This document shows, piece after piece, positions 1 to 11,920 of a DNA stretch of 64,000 nt. The stretch spans positions 68,035,748-68,099,747 of the forward strand of contig NC_052360.1 of assembly GCF_009727055.1 (NCBI RefSeq), given 5' to 3'. The notes under the pieces are model-generated. The model saw nothing but the letters and a program-made list of their open reading frames with translations, did no database searches and was not told the DNA's origin. The DNA comes from Benincasa hispida. Taxonomy: Eukaryota > Streptophyta > Magnoliopsida > Cucurbitales > Cucurbitaceae. Numbering within the stretch: the first letter of the stretch is position 1; each line of letters starts with the position of its first letter. Position numbers and translations under genes: made by a program.

Positions 1-570
1 CTCTCGCTCTCGCTTCCGCTCCCGCTCTCGCTCCCTCTCCCGCTCTCGCTCCTACTCCCGCTCCCACTCGCTCTCTCGCTTGCTCCCGCTCTTTCCTACT
101 GTCTCGGTAAGAATAGCTCTCTTTACTCTCGCTCTCTCCAACTTCCTTGCTACAATTCTCGCTCTCTCCAATTTTCCTTCAATCTCGCTCTCTCCAGGGA
201 TCTCGCTCTTTCTACTCTCGCCAGCCTCTATCTCGCTAGCATCGCTCGCTGGGTTTCTCGCTCTCCAATTCTTCCTTCGATCGCGCAGCTCCCTTCTCAG
301 AATCTTGTTTTCTCCAGTTTTCTCGCTGGTATGGCTCTCGCTCTCTCCCACTTTCTCACTCCCGCTCGCTCCCTTATTCATTATCCAGGATAATGAATAA
401 ATTTCCAATTTCCAATTTATTTATTTATTATTATTATTATTGTTTTTTTATTTTTATTTATTTTATTTTTATTTATTTTTTTCTAAATTTCCACCCCTTT
501 AAATAAAATTTCGTCTTGATTAATATTTGATATTTAATTTCCTGTATGCGTACAAATCTGGGTCGTTACA
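1..570 (-). repeat. Right end of a gypsy-type LTR with CT-rich array
   Basis: Positions 1-370 are a degenerate short tandem array built on units like CTCTCGCTCTCTCC; 371-550 is AT-rich. The block ends GGGTCGTTACA at 570, and copia LTR sequence resumes immediately after it. The array and its place a few hundred bases from the end match the solo LTR at 26194-28841, whose array lies at 28140-28450. I infer the U3 end of a minus-oriented LTR of the same general type; its left part lies outside the window. The translated frames across 52-408 are low-complexity products of the array and not genes. Confidence 0.55.
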
Positions 571-2046
571 ACGACCCACTTTATTGTAATTGTTATAATT
601 GTTGTAAAGTGTTACAAATGATTTAATCCTGATCAGTCATGCGGAGACATGTGAGTGAGGGTATCATATACAAAGAGTTTGTATAAGATCGGACCACTAA
701 ATGATTAGTCTCTTTTTTCAACACTGTTATTTGAAGAGATTTACAATTTACTAGAACGACCATAGGTGATTTGACTTTAATCTTGAGTGAGTTGTGAACT
801 TCTGCCTATGGGGGCAGTCCTTTGATTTGCATGGGTGAGAGTGGCCAAATTCGACGACTCTATATGCCGACCATTTTGAGGATTCTTCTGAGTGGGGAGC
901 TGGGAACTCAACTACGCAAGATGAAATTCACTCATTTCCGTTGTTAGGGTTAGTAGATGAATTATTCCTTTGAGGGTTGATTTTCGAGTCTTAAATGATG
1001 AGGTTTGGTTATTGTTGAACTACGACTAATTGTTCATTAGAGAGATCAGTGGTACTTAAGGAGTTAGATGTAACTACAAGGGTAAAATAGTAATTTTGAC
1101 CCAACTGTACTTTCGAGCCATTTGTGAAGGGTCAATGCACTATTGATTTTGATTATATCCAATGGACACAAAAATATATCTACAATGTGAAAAGTGCAGC
1201 TATCATTCTTTAGTGGATTGAACAACAGTTAATAAAGGTTGTTTAATTTAATTAAAGAATTTAACTAATTAATCAATGTTGTATCATTAAGGCTTCAATC
1301 TATATGTCCATCAAGTTCGCTTGTTAGCTCAATAAGGATTAATGAAAATCAAATTAGTTTTTCGTTTGATTTAAATTGTTCAATATAATTAAAGAGAATT
1401 AATTGTATTAGATACAATTAATATAATGTATGTTGATACATTATATTATGAAGTATAATGTATGTGATATATTATAATATAAATTTTTATGAAAAAAATA
1501 AATATTTGAATATGATTCATATAGAAACTACAGGTTAAAATTAATATGAATATGATTCATATTAATACTATTGATTATATGAGGTAATATGAACTATAGG
1601 TTGTTTTATGTGTGATATAATAAACTAAAGGTTACATGTTATATGAGATATAACATATAGTTTGGTTTAAATATATTAAATTAGTTTAGTATAATTTATT
1701 TTTGAATTTTGAATTACAAAATTGATAACTCCCTAGGAATTATTATTAAATAAAATAGTGGAGAGAGTTATTAAAAATTCCCTCACTCACATTCTTTCCA
1801 CAATTTTTTTTTTTTTTTGGAAGAGGAATTGTACTAGTTTTACAATTGGGGAAGAGAGAAAATTTCTCTCAACCTTTTTCTCTCAAGATCACCCTCATTC
1901 CTTTACACCAAAATTAACATAGAAGCCCACCAAATTCTCTGTGATTCTCACCTTGAGAATAACAAGGTAGCATTGTGGTGGTATCCTTGTTACACTGTTC
2001 TTGGTGTTTCTGTGTTGCTGAGGTCATGGGGCGAAGTTCTTGTTCG
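571..2046 (+). repeat. Truncated copia LTR
   Basis: This stretch follows the layout of the copia LTR at 48826-50884: a 'cgacccactttgt'-like box, the paired tracts around AAGAGTTTGTATAAGA, the 'gaccatagg' and 'gggtgagagtggcc' segments, and a 'gagaataacaaggta' tract near its end. The first few hundred bases are missing because the gypsy LTR ends at 570. The end is lost at about 2046, where it abuts the 3' internal end of another copia. There is no coding sequence. Confidence 0.7.
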
Positions 2047-2169
2047 TGTTTTTGCTATGGAGGGGATGTCAAGGGTATAAAAATGCACTAGTTTATTAGA
2101 TTTTCTCAACATTGTAAACATTACATATTTGTATATATTTGTAACTTAGTATTAGTCCAAGTGGAAAAT
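2047..2169 (+). other. 3' internal end and PPT of a lost copia copy
   Basis: The segment from GATGTCAAGGGTATA to the LTR start at 2170 closely matches 11796-11920, the sequence between RNaseH and the 3' LTR of the copia at 2170-13521. It includes the purine-rich primer tract AAGTGGAAAATTG. Its presence upstream of the 5' LTR means the LTR at 2170 once served as the 3' LTR of an upstream copy. The junction to the preceding LTR remnant is abrupt. Confidence 0.75.
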
Positions 2170-4073
2170 TGTTGGGAATGTCCTAAAACTCGCAGTTCGT
2201 AGTTTGTTAACATATTCTATTTATCAATAAAAGTATTATTGAGTTTTTATTCAATAAATTATTATTGATATTGCATTCTATTATAAAAATCAAATAAACG
2301 AATCCATAGCTATAATATGAATACATTAACTTTATGTGGAGACATAAAAGAGGATCAAGTTTTAGTATATAGCCAAAATGGTCTATAAGTATATGGACGA
2401 GATTAAGTACCACATCCTGGTGACAATAATTGATGAGGCCCATTTTGTATACTGATATAAATGATGTAATCCAAAAATTATTCATGTGGAGACATCATAT
2501 GCAATGAGTTTGCATAAAATCGACCTCGAAATAGTCACTTTTCTTTATAATGACCGTTTACTGTTAAAATTGACTATTTCAAACTTACTGACCTAGGGAA
2601 ACTCGATCTTAATCTTGAGCTAACTATGAACTCCCGTTTATTAGGTATTATCCTTTGATCTGCATAAGTGAGAGTAGTTCAACAACACTACTCGATAAGC
2701 CTCACATTTTGGGGAAAGATCAGATACATAGCTGGAGACATAATTCTGTAAGATAGAATTCACTCCTACCCGACTTAGAGTTAGTAGATACGTTGTTCTT
2801 TTAAGCGTTAATTCCTGGTTTTGAACAAGAGGACCCCACCCTCTCTTGATTGAGAGAGATATGGTTTATATGTTGGACTATAAACCAATTGTTCAAATAG
2901 AGGATCAGTGGGAACTTAAGGAGCAAGATGAATAGAAATATATCTACAGTGAGGGGTAAAACGGTAACCTTAACGTAATTGTAAATACAAACGACCTGTG
3001 TAGGATCGACTTACTACTTATGGTTAAAAATGGATAGAAATATATCTAGGAAGTATAACTATCAAACTATATTGGTGTGTCTTGGTAGTTAAGAATATTG
3101 ATTAATTTGGTCTAAAGAGTTTAGCCAATTAACCTCAAATCGTTGGAGCTCACGATCTGTAGGTCCATTAGGTTCTCTACTAGCTCGTAAATTTCTTTTG
3201 GATTAGTGAACTGAGTAGATTTGAAATGTTGAGATTCAAAATTAGAGTTTTGAATTTGAAGTGTTCAAATTCAATTAGGGTTTCCATTAATTGTATTTGA
3301 TACAGTTGAAACATTTAATTTTGTTGAAATTAAACGAAATTAGAGAGTTAAAAAATATTAAAAAAATGATTTAAATATTTAATGAGGTGAGTTATTTTTA
3401 TATTAAATTGAATTAATTAAATTAGTTTAATTAATTATCCAATTTTATTCAATGTTGAAAATTTTCAAAATTGGTAATTTGATTAATTAGTTTTTTGTTT
3501 TTTTTTTTGAAAATTAAATTAAAAATTGAATTTTGAAAAATCAGTTTTAATTTAAATTAGTTAATCAAATTAAGTTAATAAAATTTTTTTAAAAATAGAA
3601 AGTGGGAAAATCCAAGATTGGATTTTCCCACTTAAATAAACACCTCATGCCATTTCAATTTCAATGGGAACGAAAGTGGCATCAACCTTTTACTCAAGTC
3701 TGCATGGTTTACCTATATAAATTGAAGATTTGAACTTCAACTGTTGACCCATGCATTCAAATTTTATGCTGAAACTGTACCAAAAACTCTTCAAACCCTC
3801 TTTACTCTCATTCAAATTCAACTCAAATTTATATATTCCACCTCTCAATCTGAGTTAGAGAATAGCAAAGAAGGTCTCTGTGGTGGTCCTTAGTTGATTT
3901 GAAGATCTAATTCATGGAGAGAAGCTAATTTTGAAGAGATTCATCAAAGGTTGTATCCCATGAAACCCTTTCTCTATAAAATTTGTTTTTAACATGCTTT
4001 TGATCTTAAATTAAGTGTAATTAAATTGCTTATTGATTCTGATTTCTTCTGCTGCATGTTAATTTACTCTATC
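2170..4073 (+). repeat. copia-1 5' LTR
   Basis: It starts TGTTGGGAATGTCC and aligns throughout with the LTR at 11921-13521. A TATA-like box (TATATAA, 3714-3720) precedes a pyrimidine-rich untranslated stretch. The 3' boundary is approximate: the PBS begins at 4074, but no clean CA terminus directly abuts it. The upstream neighbour is copia 3' internal sequence, not an empty target site. Confidence 0.85.
3714..3720 (+). promoter_or_regulatory. Putative LTR TATA box
   Basis: TATATAA in the 5' LTR of copia-1, with a similar 'tgtataaattgaag' at the equivalent place of the 3' LTR (about 13490). By position it is the likely core promoter for element transcription. No transcription start can be read from sequence alone. 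Confidence 0.5.
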
Positions 4074-4086
4074 TGGTATCAAAGTA
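4074..4086 (+). other. Primer binding site, copia-1
   Basis: TGGTATCAAAGTA matches the usual plant copia PBS complementary to the 3' end of initiator tRNA-Met (TGGTATCAGAGC) with a few changes. It lies at the expected place immediately after the LTR. Confidence 0.75.
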
Positions 4087-4261
4087 TGATTTAAGCACTT
4101 AATTATTTTTAATTTGAGTTTGGTAGGTTTTTTTTTCGGAAGTTGTATGAAAATGATAAACTGATATTGTTTTTCTATGTTTGGCATTAAATTCTCTTCA
4201 ATTTTGTTGTAATTTTTATAATTGGCTCTTGATTGATGGGCCTTTATGTGTGATTAAGAGT

Positions 4262-6069
4262 TGATAACTTCTAGAAATACAAGTTATTTATACCATCTTA
4301 TTTAGAATGTGCGAAAAAAAGAAGGAAAAAGTTGCGTCGAACATATAGAAATTGGCTTAAAAATGCAAAGGTTGTAAAATGTCTAAAGCACACCCGCTGA
4401 CCCCATTGCGATGGCAAAAAGGAATGTCCAAGTCTTTGTTTGTAGGAAACAGGTCACCGCATGTGACGATCGCTCGAGGACAAAAAGAGCAACACATTCG
4501 CACCGAATGCGACAGTCGATCGTGGATGCAAAAGAGCAATGCATTTGCACCGCATGCGACGATCGATAAAAAGATCAACGCATTTGCACTGCATGCGGCA
4601 ATCAATCGTAGATGAAAAGAGTGACGCATTCGCGGGGATTTCTGAAATTGTACAGCTTTTCTGTTGTACGATCTGAAAAATTGAATGTGGAACAGAGCGG
4701 ACGTTTCCAGAAAGCCGTGGCAGAAAAAGTAACTTTTCAGAGTGGGACCACTGACGAAGGAGGTGTCAAGGTCTATACATAGCTACATCAATTCCAAAGA
4801 AAGAAGGCTGGTCTGAAGAGACATTGATAGAGAATTCACGGTAGGCTAGTCTGAAGAGACATTTAGAGAAAAACTGGGAGAAAAATGAGACACGTCCGAA
4901 AGGGAAGTCTCGGAAGCTAGAAATTCATTCACAATCTTGAAGAGAAGATCTGTGCAAGGATCTTTACTACCTGGGAAACTATCCTGAGAAGGAAGTTTTC
5001 CACCTCACTTCTCTTACACGCTGGCAAGCAAACAACTCTCATCGGGATCCGTGTCAAGACATTGACATGCTTTCCTTAATTGTTCTTAGTTTCTATTCAT
5101 CAATTGTGTTCATTTCTAATCTTTCATTCATTTATCTGTAAAAACACTTATCTTTATCTTTTAATATCATTATCATATTCATCTTCATCTCTCTGTTCTC
5201 CACCATACATTCATTGTCCATTTCTCTCATCATATGTAACTAATCCCTCAGGGTAAGAGGGAAGGATTAAGCAAGTAAGTTAATCCTTGTTGAAGAAATC
5301 AGCTAAGTTTAGCTAGCACATACTCAACGACATCTTCACCTGTGAGAGCAGAAGTGTAGATGTTAATCCTCATCTCGAAAGAAGATTGATAGAATGCATT
5401 AACTAAAGCAAGAAGTATTTCTAGAGATGGAAACAACATTGCGTTTGCAACGTTCATCCCTGATTCACCATAGAGATATGGGAACGCGACCAATCACTGA
5501 GAGGTGTAAGCCAAGGGAAAGCGGAACTTAGTTGTGTCCTCAATAGGATTGACAAACTTGCAATGTCCTTTCCCCCACCCCATTCTCTTTCTGACACATT
5601 TCACAAGACTTTCCATTGCATTCCATTAGATACTTGCACATCTTCACAGTTATTCATTTATTTGTCTATTTATTTAATTGTCACCACATTTTATTTTGTC
5701 GCCGCATTTAATTTTCCAATACAATTCATTATTATTTTGTTTTCGGTCGCATATATCACATTAATATCGCATTTATCATCGCAATCCCTGTGTTCGACCT
5801 CAGATCACTCTGAGAAACTTGTGATGGAATTATACTTGGTTCCAACGTAAGAAAATTTTTGACACACACGTACTATATGAACGCATACTACGAGCACATA
5901 TCAACAGCATCACATACATTATTTTAAAGCATAGTATCGAATTTATATCGAGAAGCATGATTTAGCTATGCATATAATCATACACATCATCCGTCAATCA
6001 AATCATTAAGTTTTTGCGGCGTCATTGCATTGCATTACGTTACGTCCGTTACAATTTCAAAATCGAACA
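4262..6069 (+). repeat. Gypsy-B solo LTR in copia-1 leader
   Basis: The LTR begins TGATAACTTC, ends ATCGAACA, and is flanked by the perfect 5-bp target duplication AGAGT (4257-4261 and 6070-6074). Copia leader sequence continues on both sides. Its first part aligns with the LTR at 60917 and with the reverse LTR ending at 16030. No PPT precedes it and no coding sequence follows, so it is a solo LTR. The short frames at 4357-4629 and 5299-5850 have no recognisable product. Confidence 0.8.
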
Positions 6070-6074
6070 AGAGT

Positions 6075-7850
6075 CTATAATTCGGTTGGAGTCATTAGAG
6101 TTGAAATTAGGATGTAATTGAAGAAAGAAGCAGTGGAGGTTAGCAGCATAAAACTGAAGTTTCAGCCACTATCTCACAGCGTCGTGATGCTGTGCTTGGA
6201 GCATTACGACACTGTTCTTCGTTTTAGCCCAAAATTTTGAAGATGACCCCGTGGTGTTGCAACACTGGGATGCAGCATTGCGATGATGTTCATCTTAGCC
6301 CAGCATACACGCATGGGCCCAAATCGGCGGTCCAAGTAAATCAGTCCAACCGATTCGGGTCAGGGAGTCCGATTCGACCTAATAAGCCAGTTGATCCCAA
6401 TTTCGAGCTTTGAAGTTCTGGTTTGAGAGGTTCTTGTCCGATTCGGGGCGGTTCGAGTGGTCTAGAAGTGTTTTGGAGCCAATTTTTGTTGAGTTATGTA
6501 ATAATTTAGGCATTTGTTTGCTTGGGCATGCCAAAACTAAACCATATCAGTTTATGTTTAATTGTTTATGCATGTGATGTATGTTATAATTAAATAAATC
6601 TTGTAGTGCATATAGTATGCCATGTAGATTTTAAATCTCACCATAGGAAGCATGTTACATAGATCTAAAGTATGTTATAAGATGTTATAATATATTGTAT
6701 GCATGTTTAGGATTTCAATTATTTTAATATAAGTATTATATTAAATCATGAGATATCTATGTTTGTTATGGATGCAATGCATGTCTAATTTTTTTTAAGT
6801 TGTTATGAAATTGGGTTAGACATTTAAAATCCATAACAAAGATAAGCTGCATGCTCACATAGGATTAACCACTTGTTTTAATAGTTTAAATAGGTCGTTA
6901 TCTTATAAAACTTGGGTTACAAACTCAATCGGTATATAATCCTACCTAAGGTTGGAGGTATTTAAGTTGATGGTCTACGGAACACCTCCTACCTAGGGAT
7001 TATGGTCGAATAATTGAGCATTGTTAACCGGTTCTATAATTACAGGTGAGCAGTGAAAGATTTTAAAATTGGTTTATCACCTAGACATCGTAGGTTAAAT
7101 CCAAATATAATTGTTATACTTGGAAAAGAATACCCAAACATTTAGAACACTTCAGTGAGAGGTTAACAATATATATGATATATCGTTTTTAGCTCTCACG
7201 TCCCTAAGATTCACACTGTGAGATCCATGCTTGACTTCGTGTCACTTTTATCGCGATTGCTTCATTCAGAAAGTATTTGCATGGGTCGATAACAAGGTGA
7301 ATGAGGAAGTAGTTCATAGTAACTGGGTGAAAGAAATGTATCAACATATCTTACAGTTTCCTCCATTAGTTTGAATAGTGTTGCGTCTGCTATTATTTTT
7401 GGGTGGCATAAGCTAGTTGTTAACCACAGTAATCCCTTCGGAGGGTTGTAATATAGGATTCGGAACAACCCAAGCTTCATAAATGAATAGGGTTTTATGG
7501 TTCCATCTTGAACATTGTTTTCCAACTTGGGGGCATGTTCATACTGTTCTATAAGATCTGAAAATGGCGAGTCACATTTATAAGATTTACTAAATATTTG
7601 TAAAGTTCCTGACCGAAAACGGTAATAAAAACAACTATAGGAATAAGAGGTATTATGGATATAGTATTTGGTCAAGATTGTCTTGCTTTAATGAAGGAGT
7701 ATTTGACTGCCCCGCGGTAGGATCTATTCTAAACACATTAAAGTATTGTTGCAAATAAATAAAGAAATATAGGTACTTTATTATTTTATTGCTAAAACTT
7801 GATTTAGATGCATAAGATTAATAGATTTTTATTTTTTTTATTTTTTAGCA
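6075..7850 (+). other. copia-1 5' leader, untranslated
   Basis: Non-coding sequence between the solo LTR and gag, continuous with 4087-4256 if the solo LTR is removed. It contains a GC-richer patch (about 6150-6450) with repeated GCGTCGTGATGC-like words, then AT-rich sequence up to the gag ATG. A 137-codon frame on the minus strand (7262-7675) has no recognised domain and lies in the element leader, so I do not call it a gene. Confidence 0.6.
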
Positions 7851-8741
7851 ATGTCACACTCGATTATACAACTTCTTACTTCCGACAAATTCAATGGAGA
7901 AGGTTACTTTAATTGGAAATCGAATATAAATACAATATTAGTGGTTGACAACCTGAGGTTTGTTTTAACGGAGGAATGTCCTCTTATTCCCAGTTCAAAT
8001 ACTAACCAAAATGTTCGAGAAGTTTATGATAGATGGGTAAGGGCTAATGAGAAGATGAAAGCTTACATCTTGGTGAGCATATCTGATGTGCTCAATAAGA
8101 AATATGAAGGCATGCCCACTGCTCGTGAGATTATGACATCGTTGTAGGAAATGTTCAAGCAATGGTTATCTACAGTACAACATGAGGCTATAAAATATGT
8201 TTATCACGCATGAAAGATGGAACCAATGTTAGGGAGCATGTCCTAAACATGATGGTCCATTTTAACATTGCAGAAGCTCACGACGTTATCATAGATGAGA
8301 CTAATCAAGTTAGTATGATCTTGACCTTTCGAACTAATGCTGTAATGAATAAGCTTAATTACAACCTGACTACTCTATTGAACAAACTCTAGACCTACCA
8401 ATAGATGATGAAATTAAAAGAAAGTGAAGCAAATTTTTTTTCACAGAAAAAATTTATAAAGGGATCATCTTCAAGAACGAAGCCTTCAGACAAAAAGAAG
8501 TCTGCCATTTCCGCTTCTAAAGATAAAAGTATCCAAATAAATAAAAAGGTAAAAAGGAAGAAGAAACCTACTGCTAAGAAAACCAAGGCTTCTAAAGGAA
8601 GATGTTTTCATGTGGAGAAGACGGGAATTGGAAATGCAACTGCCTGAAATATCTGGATGAAAAGAGAGTAGAAAAGGAAAAACAAGGTAAATCAGATTTA
8701 TTTGTAATTGAAACATGCTTAGTGGAAAATACTCACTTAAC
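7851..8741 (+). pseudogene. copia-1 gag, decayed
   Basis: The ATG at 7851 opens a frame (98 residues) containing FNGEGYFNWKSNI, the tryptophan-bearing N-terminal signature of plant copia capsid proteins, then an AYILVSISD segment. A stop at about 8145 and frame changes break it; homologous reading resumes at 8210-8392 (REHVLNMMVHFN) and 8405-8647 (Lys-rich). A remnant zinc knuckle is seen around 8603 (CFHV where CFxC is expected), so one zinc ligand is lost. Gag normally forms the virus-like particle in the cytoplasm. Confidence 0.8.
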
Positions 8742-9162
8742 CTGAATATTAGATTCAGGCGCTGCTAACCATGTTATCACTTTTCTATAAGAAACTAGTT
8801 CTTGGACTCAACTCTTAAAACACGAAATGACTTTCAAGGTTGGAACAGGAGAAGTCATTTTAGCTGAAGTAGTGGGAGACATCAAGTTATATATTGAGGA
8901 ATCTTTCATTCTTATAAAGAATGTATATTATGTACCCAAAATGAAAAGAAACATGATCTCCATATCTTGTCTGTTAGAAAATATGTATAAAGTATCTTTT
9001 GAAATCAATGAAGTGTTCATTTTCTCAAGAGGTATTCATATTATTTTTGCTAGACTTGAAAGTAACTTGTATGCATTAAAATCAACTGAAGCAAAAGCCA
9101 TTTTAAATATAGAGATGTTTAAAACGACAGAAATTGAAAATAAAAGACAAAATTTCTTCTAA
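8742..9162 (+). pseudogene. copia-1 aspartic protease, decayed
   Basis: LDSGAANHV at about 8748 contains the retroviral-type catalytic D-S-G triad motif. After a frame break the 111-residue frame 8827-9162 continues with ILIKNVYYVPKMKRNMISISCL, a well-known segment between protease and integrase in plant copia polyproteins. In life it would cleave the Gag-Pol polyprotein. Stops upstream and downstream make it non-functional. Confidence 0.8.
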
Positions 9163-10237
9163 TGCCTATCTTTTGCACCTTAGAGTTGGTCACATAAATC
9201 TCAATAGGATCGAGGGATTAGTAAAAAAGTGGTCATCTAAATTAGTTAGAAGACAGTTATTTACTATCGTTTGAATTATGTCTCAAAGAAAAAATGACTA
9301 AACGATCTTATATTGCAAAAGGTCTTCGTGCCAAAGAACCTCTAAAACTTATACATTTAGACCTTTGTGGTCCGATGAATGTTAAAGCTCGAGGAGGATA
9401 TGAATATTTCATCAATTGTGTTGATGACTATTCGACAAATGACTATATTTATTTAATGAGTCACAAGTTTGAAACTCTCAGAAAGTTCAGAGAATTTAAG
9501 ACTAAAGTTGAAAACTTGTTAGGTAAAAAAAATTAAACACTTCGATTATATCGAGGTGGTGAGTATTTGGATTTACAATTTCAGAACTATTTAGTAGAAC
9601 ATGGAATTCAATCTCAACTCATAGCACCCGAAACACTACCAAAAAAATGTTGTAGAAAGGAGAAATCGAACCTTGTTAGACATGGTTCGTTCGGTGATGA
9701 GTTATGCTCAGTTACCTCAATTCTTTTGGAGGTATGCAGTACAAACTGTAGTATATATTCTGAATATGGTTCCTTCAAAAAGTGTTTTAAAAACACTGTG
9801 TGAGTTATGGAATGGACGTAAAAGTAGTTTACGTCACTTTCGAATTTGGGGATGTGAGGCACATGTGTTGGTGCAAAACCCTAAGAAGTTGGGACGACGT
9901 TCAAAATTATGGCTAATTATAGGATCCCTTAAGGTGGATTATTTTATGATCCCCAAGAAGATAAAAAATTTGTATCGACAAATGCTACATTATTGGAAGA
10001 AGATCATATTAGAAATCGTCAACCTCATAGTAAACTATTATTGAATGAAATGACCAAAGATACTACAGACAAATCAACAAAGTTGTTGATCAAGCTGGTC
10101 CATCAACAACAGTTGTTACCCCATCACACCATTCACAAGAGTTGAGAATGCCTCGACGTAGTGGGAGGGTTATTCATCTCCCTGAATGCTACATGGGTTT
10201 AACAGAAACTCAAGACATCATACCGGATGATGGCCTA
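9163..10237 (+). pseudogene. copia-1 integrase, decayed
   Basis: The remnant N-terminal zinc region (LRVGHINL) is near 9180. The catalytic core is split over frames: 9294-9536 (LIHLDLCGPM and CVDDYS, first catalytic Asp), 9567-9803 (GGEYLDLQFQNYLVEHGIQ) and 9673-10044 (DMVRSVMSYAQLP, FRIWGCEAHV). The Glu-bearing helix is split between the last two frames. At least three frameshifts or stops lie in the domain. The enzyme would insert the cDNA and make 5-bp target duplications. Confidence 0.82.
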
Positions 10238-11095
10238 GAGGATCCATTGACCTTTAAACAGGCAATGAATGATATTGATAAGGAACAATGGATAAAATCC
10301 ATGGAGGTCAATTCTGTCTAGAAACTTGTAGATCAACCACACGGGTTAAACCTATAGGTTGCAAATGGATCTACAATAGAAAGCGAGACAAAATTGGCAA
10401 GGTGCAAACCTATAAAGCCAGACTCGTGGCAAAAGGTTTTACCTAAAGAAAGGGGGTGGACTATGAAGAAACCTTCTCTTCTGTTGTCATGATTAAATCA
10501 ATAAGAATACTTTTATCCATTTCCATATATTATGACTATGAAATATGGCAAATGGATGTCAATAAAACCTTCTTGAATGACTATCTTGATGAAAGTATTT
10601 ACATGTCTCAACCAGAAAGGTTCATTGAACAGGATCAAGAACAGAAAGTTTGTAAGCCTAAAAGATCCATTTATAGGTTAAAATAAGCTTCTAGATCCTG
10701 GAATATAAGATTTGACACTACAATCAAGTCTTATGGCTTTGAACAGAATGTTGACGAACCTTGTGTATACAAGAAACAAAACTGTAGTTTTCCTGGTTCT
10801 TTATGTTGGTGATATCTTACTCATTGGGAATGAGACAAGTTTTATTACTAACGTAAAAAGATGGTTAGCATCACAATTCCATATGAAAAATTTGGGAGAT
10901 GCTCAGTACATTCGTGGGATCCAAATAGTTCGAAATCACAAGAACTGAATGCTAGTCCTATCTCAAGCATCTTATTTTGACAAAATGTTGTCAAGGTATA
11001 ATTTACAAAATTCCAAAAAGGGTATGTTACCTTTTAGACCTTAAATTCATTTATCAAAGGAACAGTGTCCTAAGACGCCTCAAGAAGTTCAAGAA
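10238..11095 (+). pseudogene. copia-1 reverse transcriptase, decayed, YVGD
   Basis: Recognisable blocks are FKQAMNDID (about 10255), VDYEETFSSVVMIKSIRILLS (10456 on), MDVNKTFLN, YMSQPERF, and FLVLYVGDILLIGN (10712-10948 frame). The catalytic YVDD box reads YVGD at 10802-10813: the first Asp codon is now GGT. Several stops and frame changes are present. Either the lost Asp or the stops would abolish polymerase activity. Confidence 0.85.
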
Positions 11096-11776
11096 ATGAA
11101 AAGAATTCCATATGCTTCAGCAAATAGGAGTCTGATGTACGCTATATTATGTACATGTCCTGACATATGCTTTGCAGTAGGAATTGTCAGCATGTTCCAA
11201 TCTAACCTTGGACACAGTCATTGGACTTCTATCAAGAACATCCTCAAGTATCTTTGGAGAACGAGAGACTATATACTTGTGTATGGACCTAAAGATTTGA
11301 TCCTTATGGGATACATTGATTCTAATTTTCAGACTGATGTAGATTCTAGGAAATCTACTTTAGGATCAGTTTTCACCCTTAAAAGAGGAGCTATAATGTG
11401 GAAAAGCATCAAACAGAATTGTATACCTGACTCCACGATGGAAGTGGAATATGTAGTTGCATGCGAAGCAGCTAAAGAAGCAGTGTGGCTACACAAGTTC
11501 CTATCGAATTTGGAAGTAGTTCCAAATATGCATATGCTAACTACCCTGTACTACGACAACAACGGTGCAGTTGCCAATTCCAAGGAACCAAGAAATCACA
11601 TATGTGGAAAACACATAGAAAGAAAGTACCATCCTATCATGGAGACAGTACACCAAAAAGATGTGATAGTCACGAAGATAGCCTCAGAAGATAACCTTGC
11701 TGATCCATTTACGAAAACCTTCGCAGCTAAAGTATTCGAGGACCATTTAGTCAGGCTAGGACTACAAGCTTCATAA
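11096..11776 (+). pseudogene. copia-1 RNaseH, longest intact frame (226 codons)
   Basis: The frame contains the copia RT-RNaseH connector (IPYASANRSLMYAILCTCPDI) and the RNaseH domain with a GYIDSNF acidic block, TMEVEYVA (catalytic Glu), YYDNNGAV and the C-terminal NLADPFTK motif. It runs to a natural stop at 11776, followed by 3' untranslated sequence and PPT. It would remove RNA from RNA-DNA hybrids during cDNA synthesis. It is open here but disconnected from the broken upstream reading frame. Confidence 0.88.
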
Positions 11777-11920
11777 TCTAGGGCAAGTGGGAGAATGTCA
11801 AGGGTATATAGATGCCATAGTTTATTAGTTTATTGTATTGTCTCTATTTTCTCAACATTGTAAACATGATATATTTGTATATATTTGTAACTCACTGTAG
11901 TATTAGTCCAAGTGGGAGAT
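11777..11920 (+). other. copia-1 3' untranslated end and PPT
   Basis: A short spacer after RNaseH ends in the purine-rich tract AAGTGGGAGATTG directly before the LTR. It is nearly the same as 2047-2169. The PPT primes plus-strand synthesis. Confidence 0.75.

Noticed and set aside
52..408. Opposed 106-118 codon frames at the left end
   Set aside because: Both are translations of the CT-rich tandem array; composition explains the lack of stops and no domain is recognisable.
555..580. Perfect 9-bp stem with AC loop (TGGGTCGTT...AACGACCCA) as a regulatory hairpin
   Set aside because: It arises where a gypsy LTR end (GGGTCGTTACA) meets copia LTR sequence that happens to continue ACGACCCA; better explained as an insertion junction.
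7262..7675. 137-codon minus-strand frame
   Set aside because: It lies in the copia-1 leader, has no recognised motif, and its strand opposes the element. Leaders of this type have long accidental frames.
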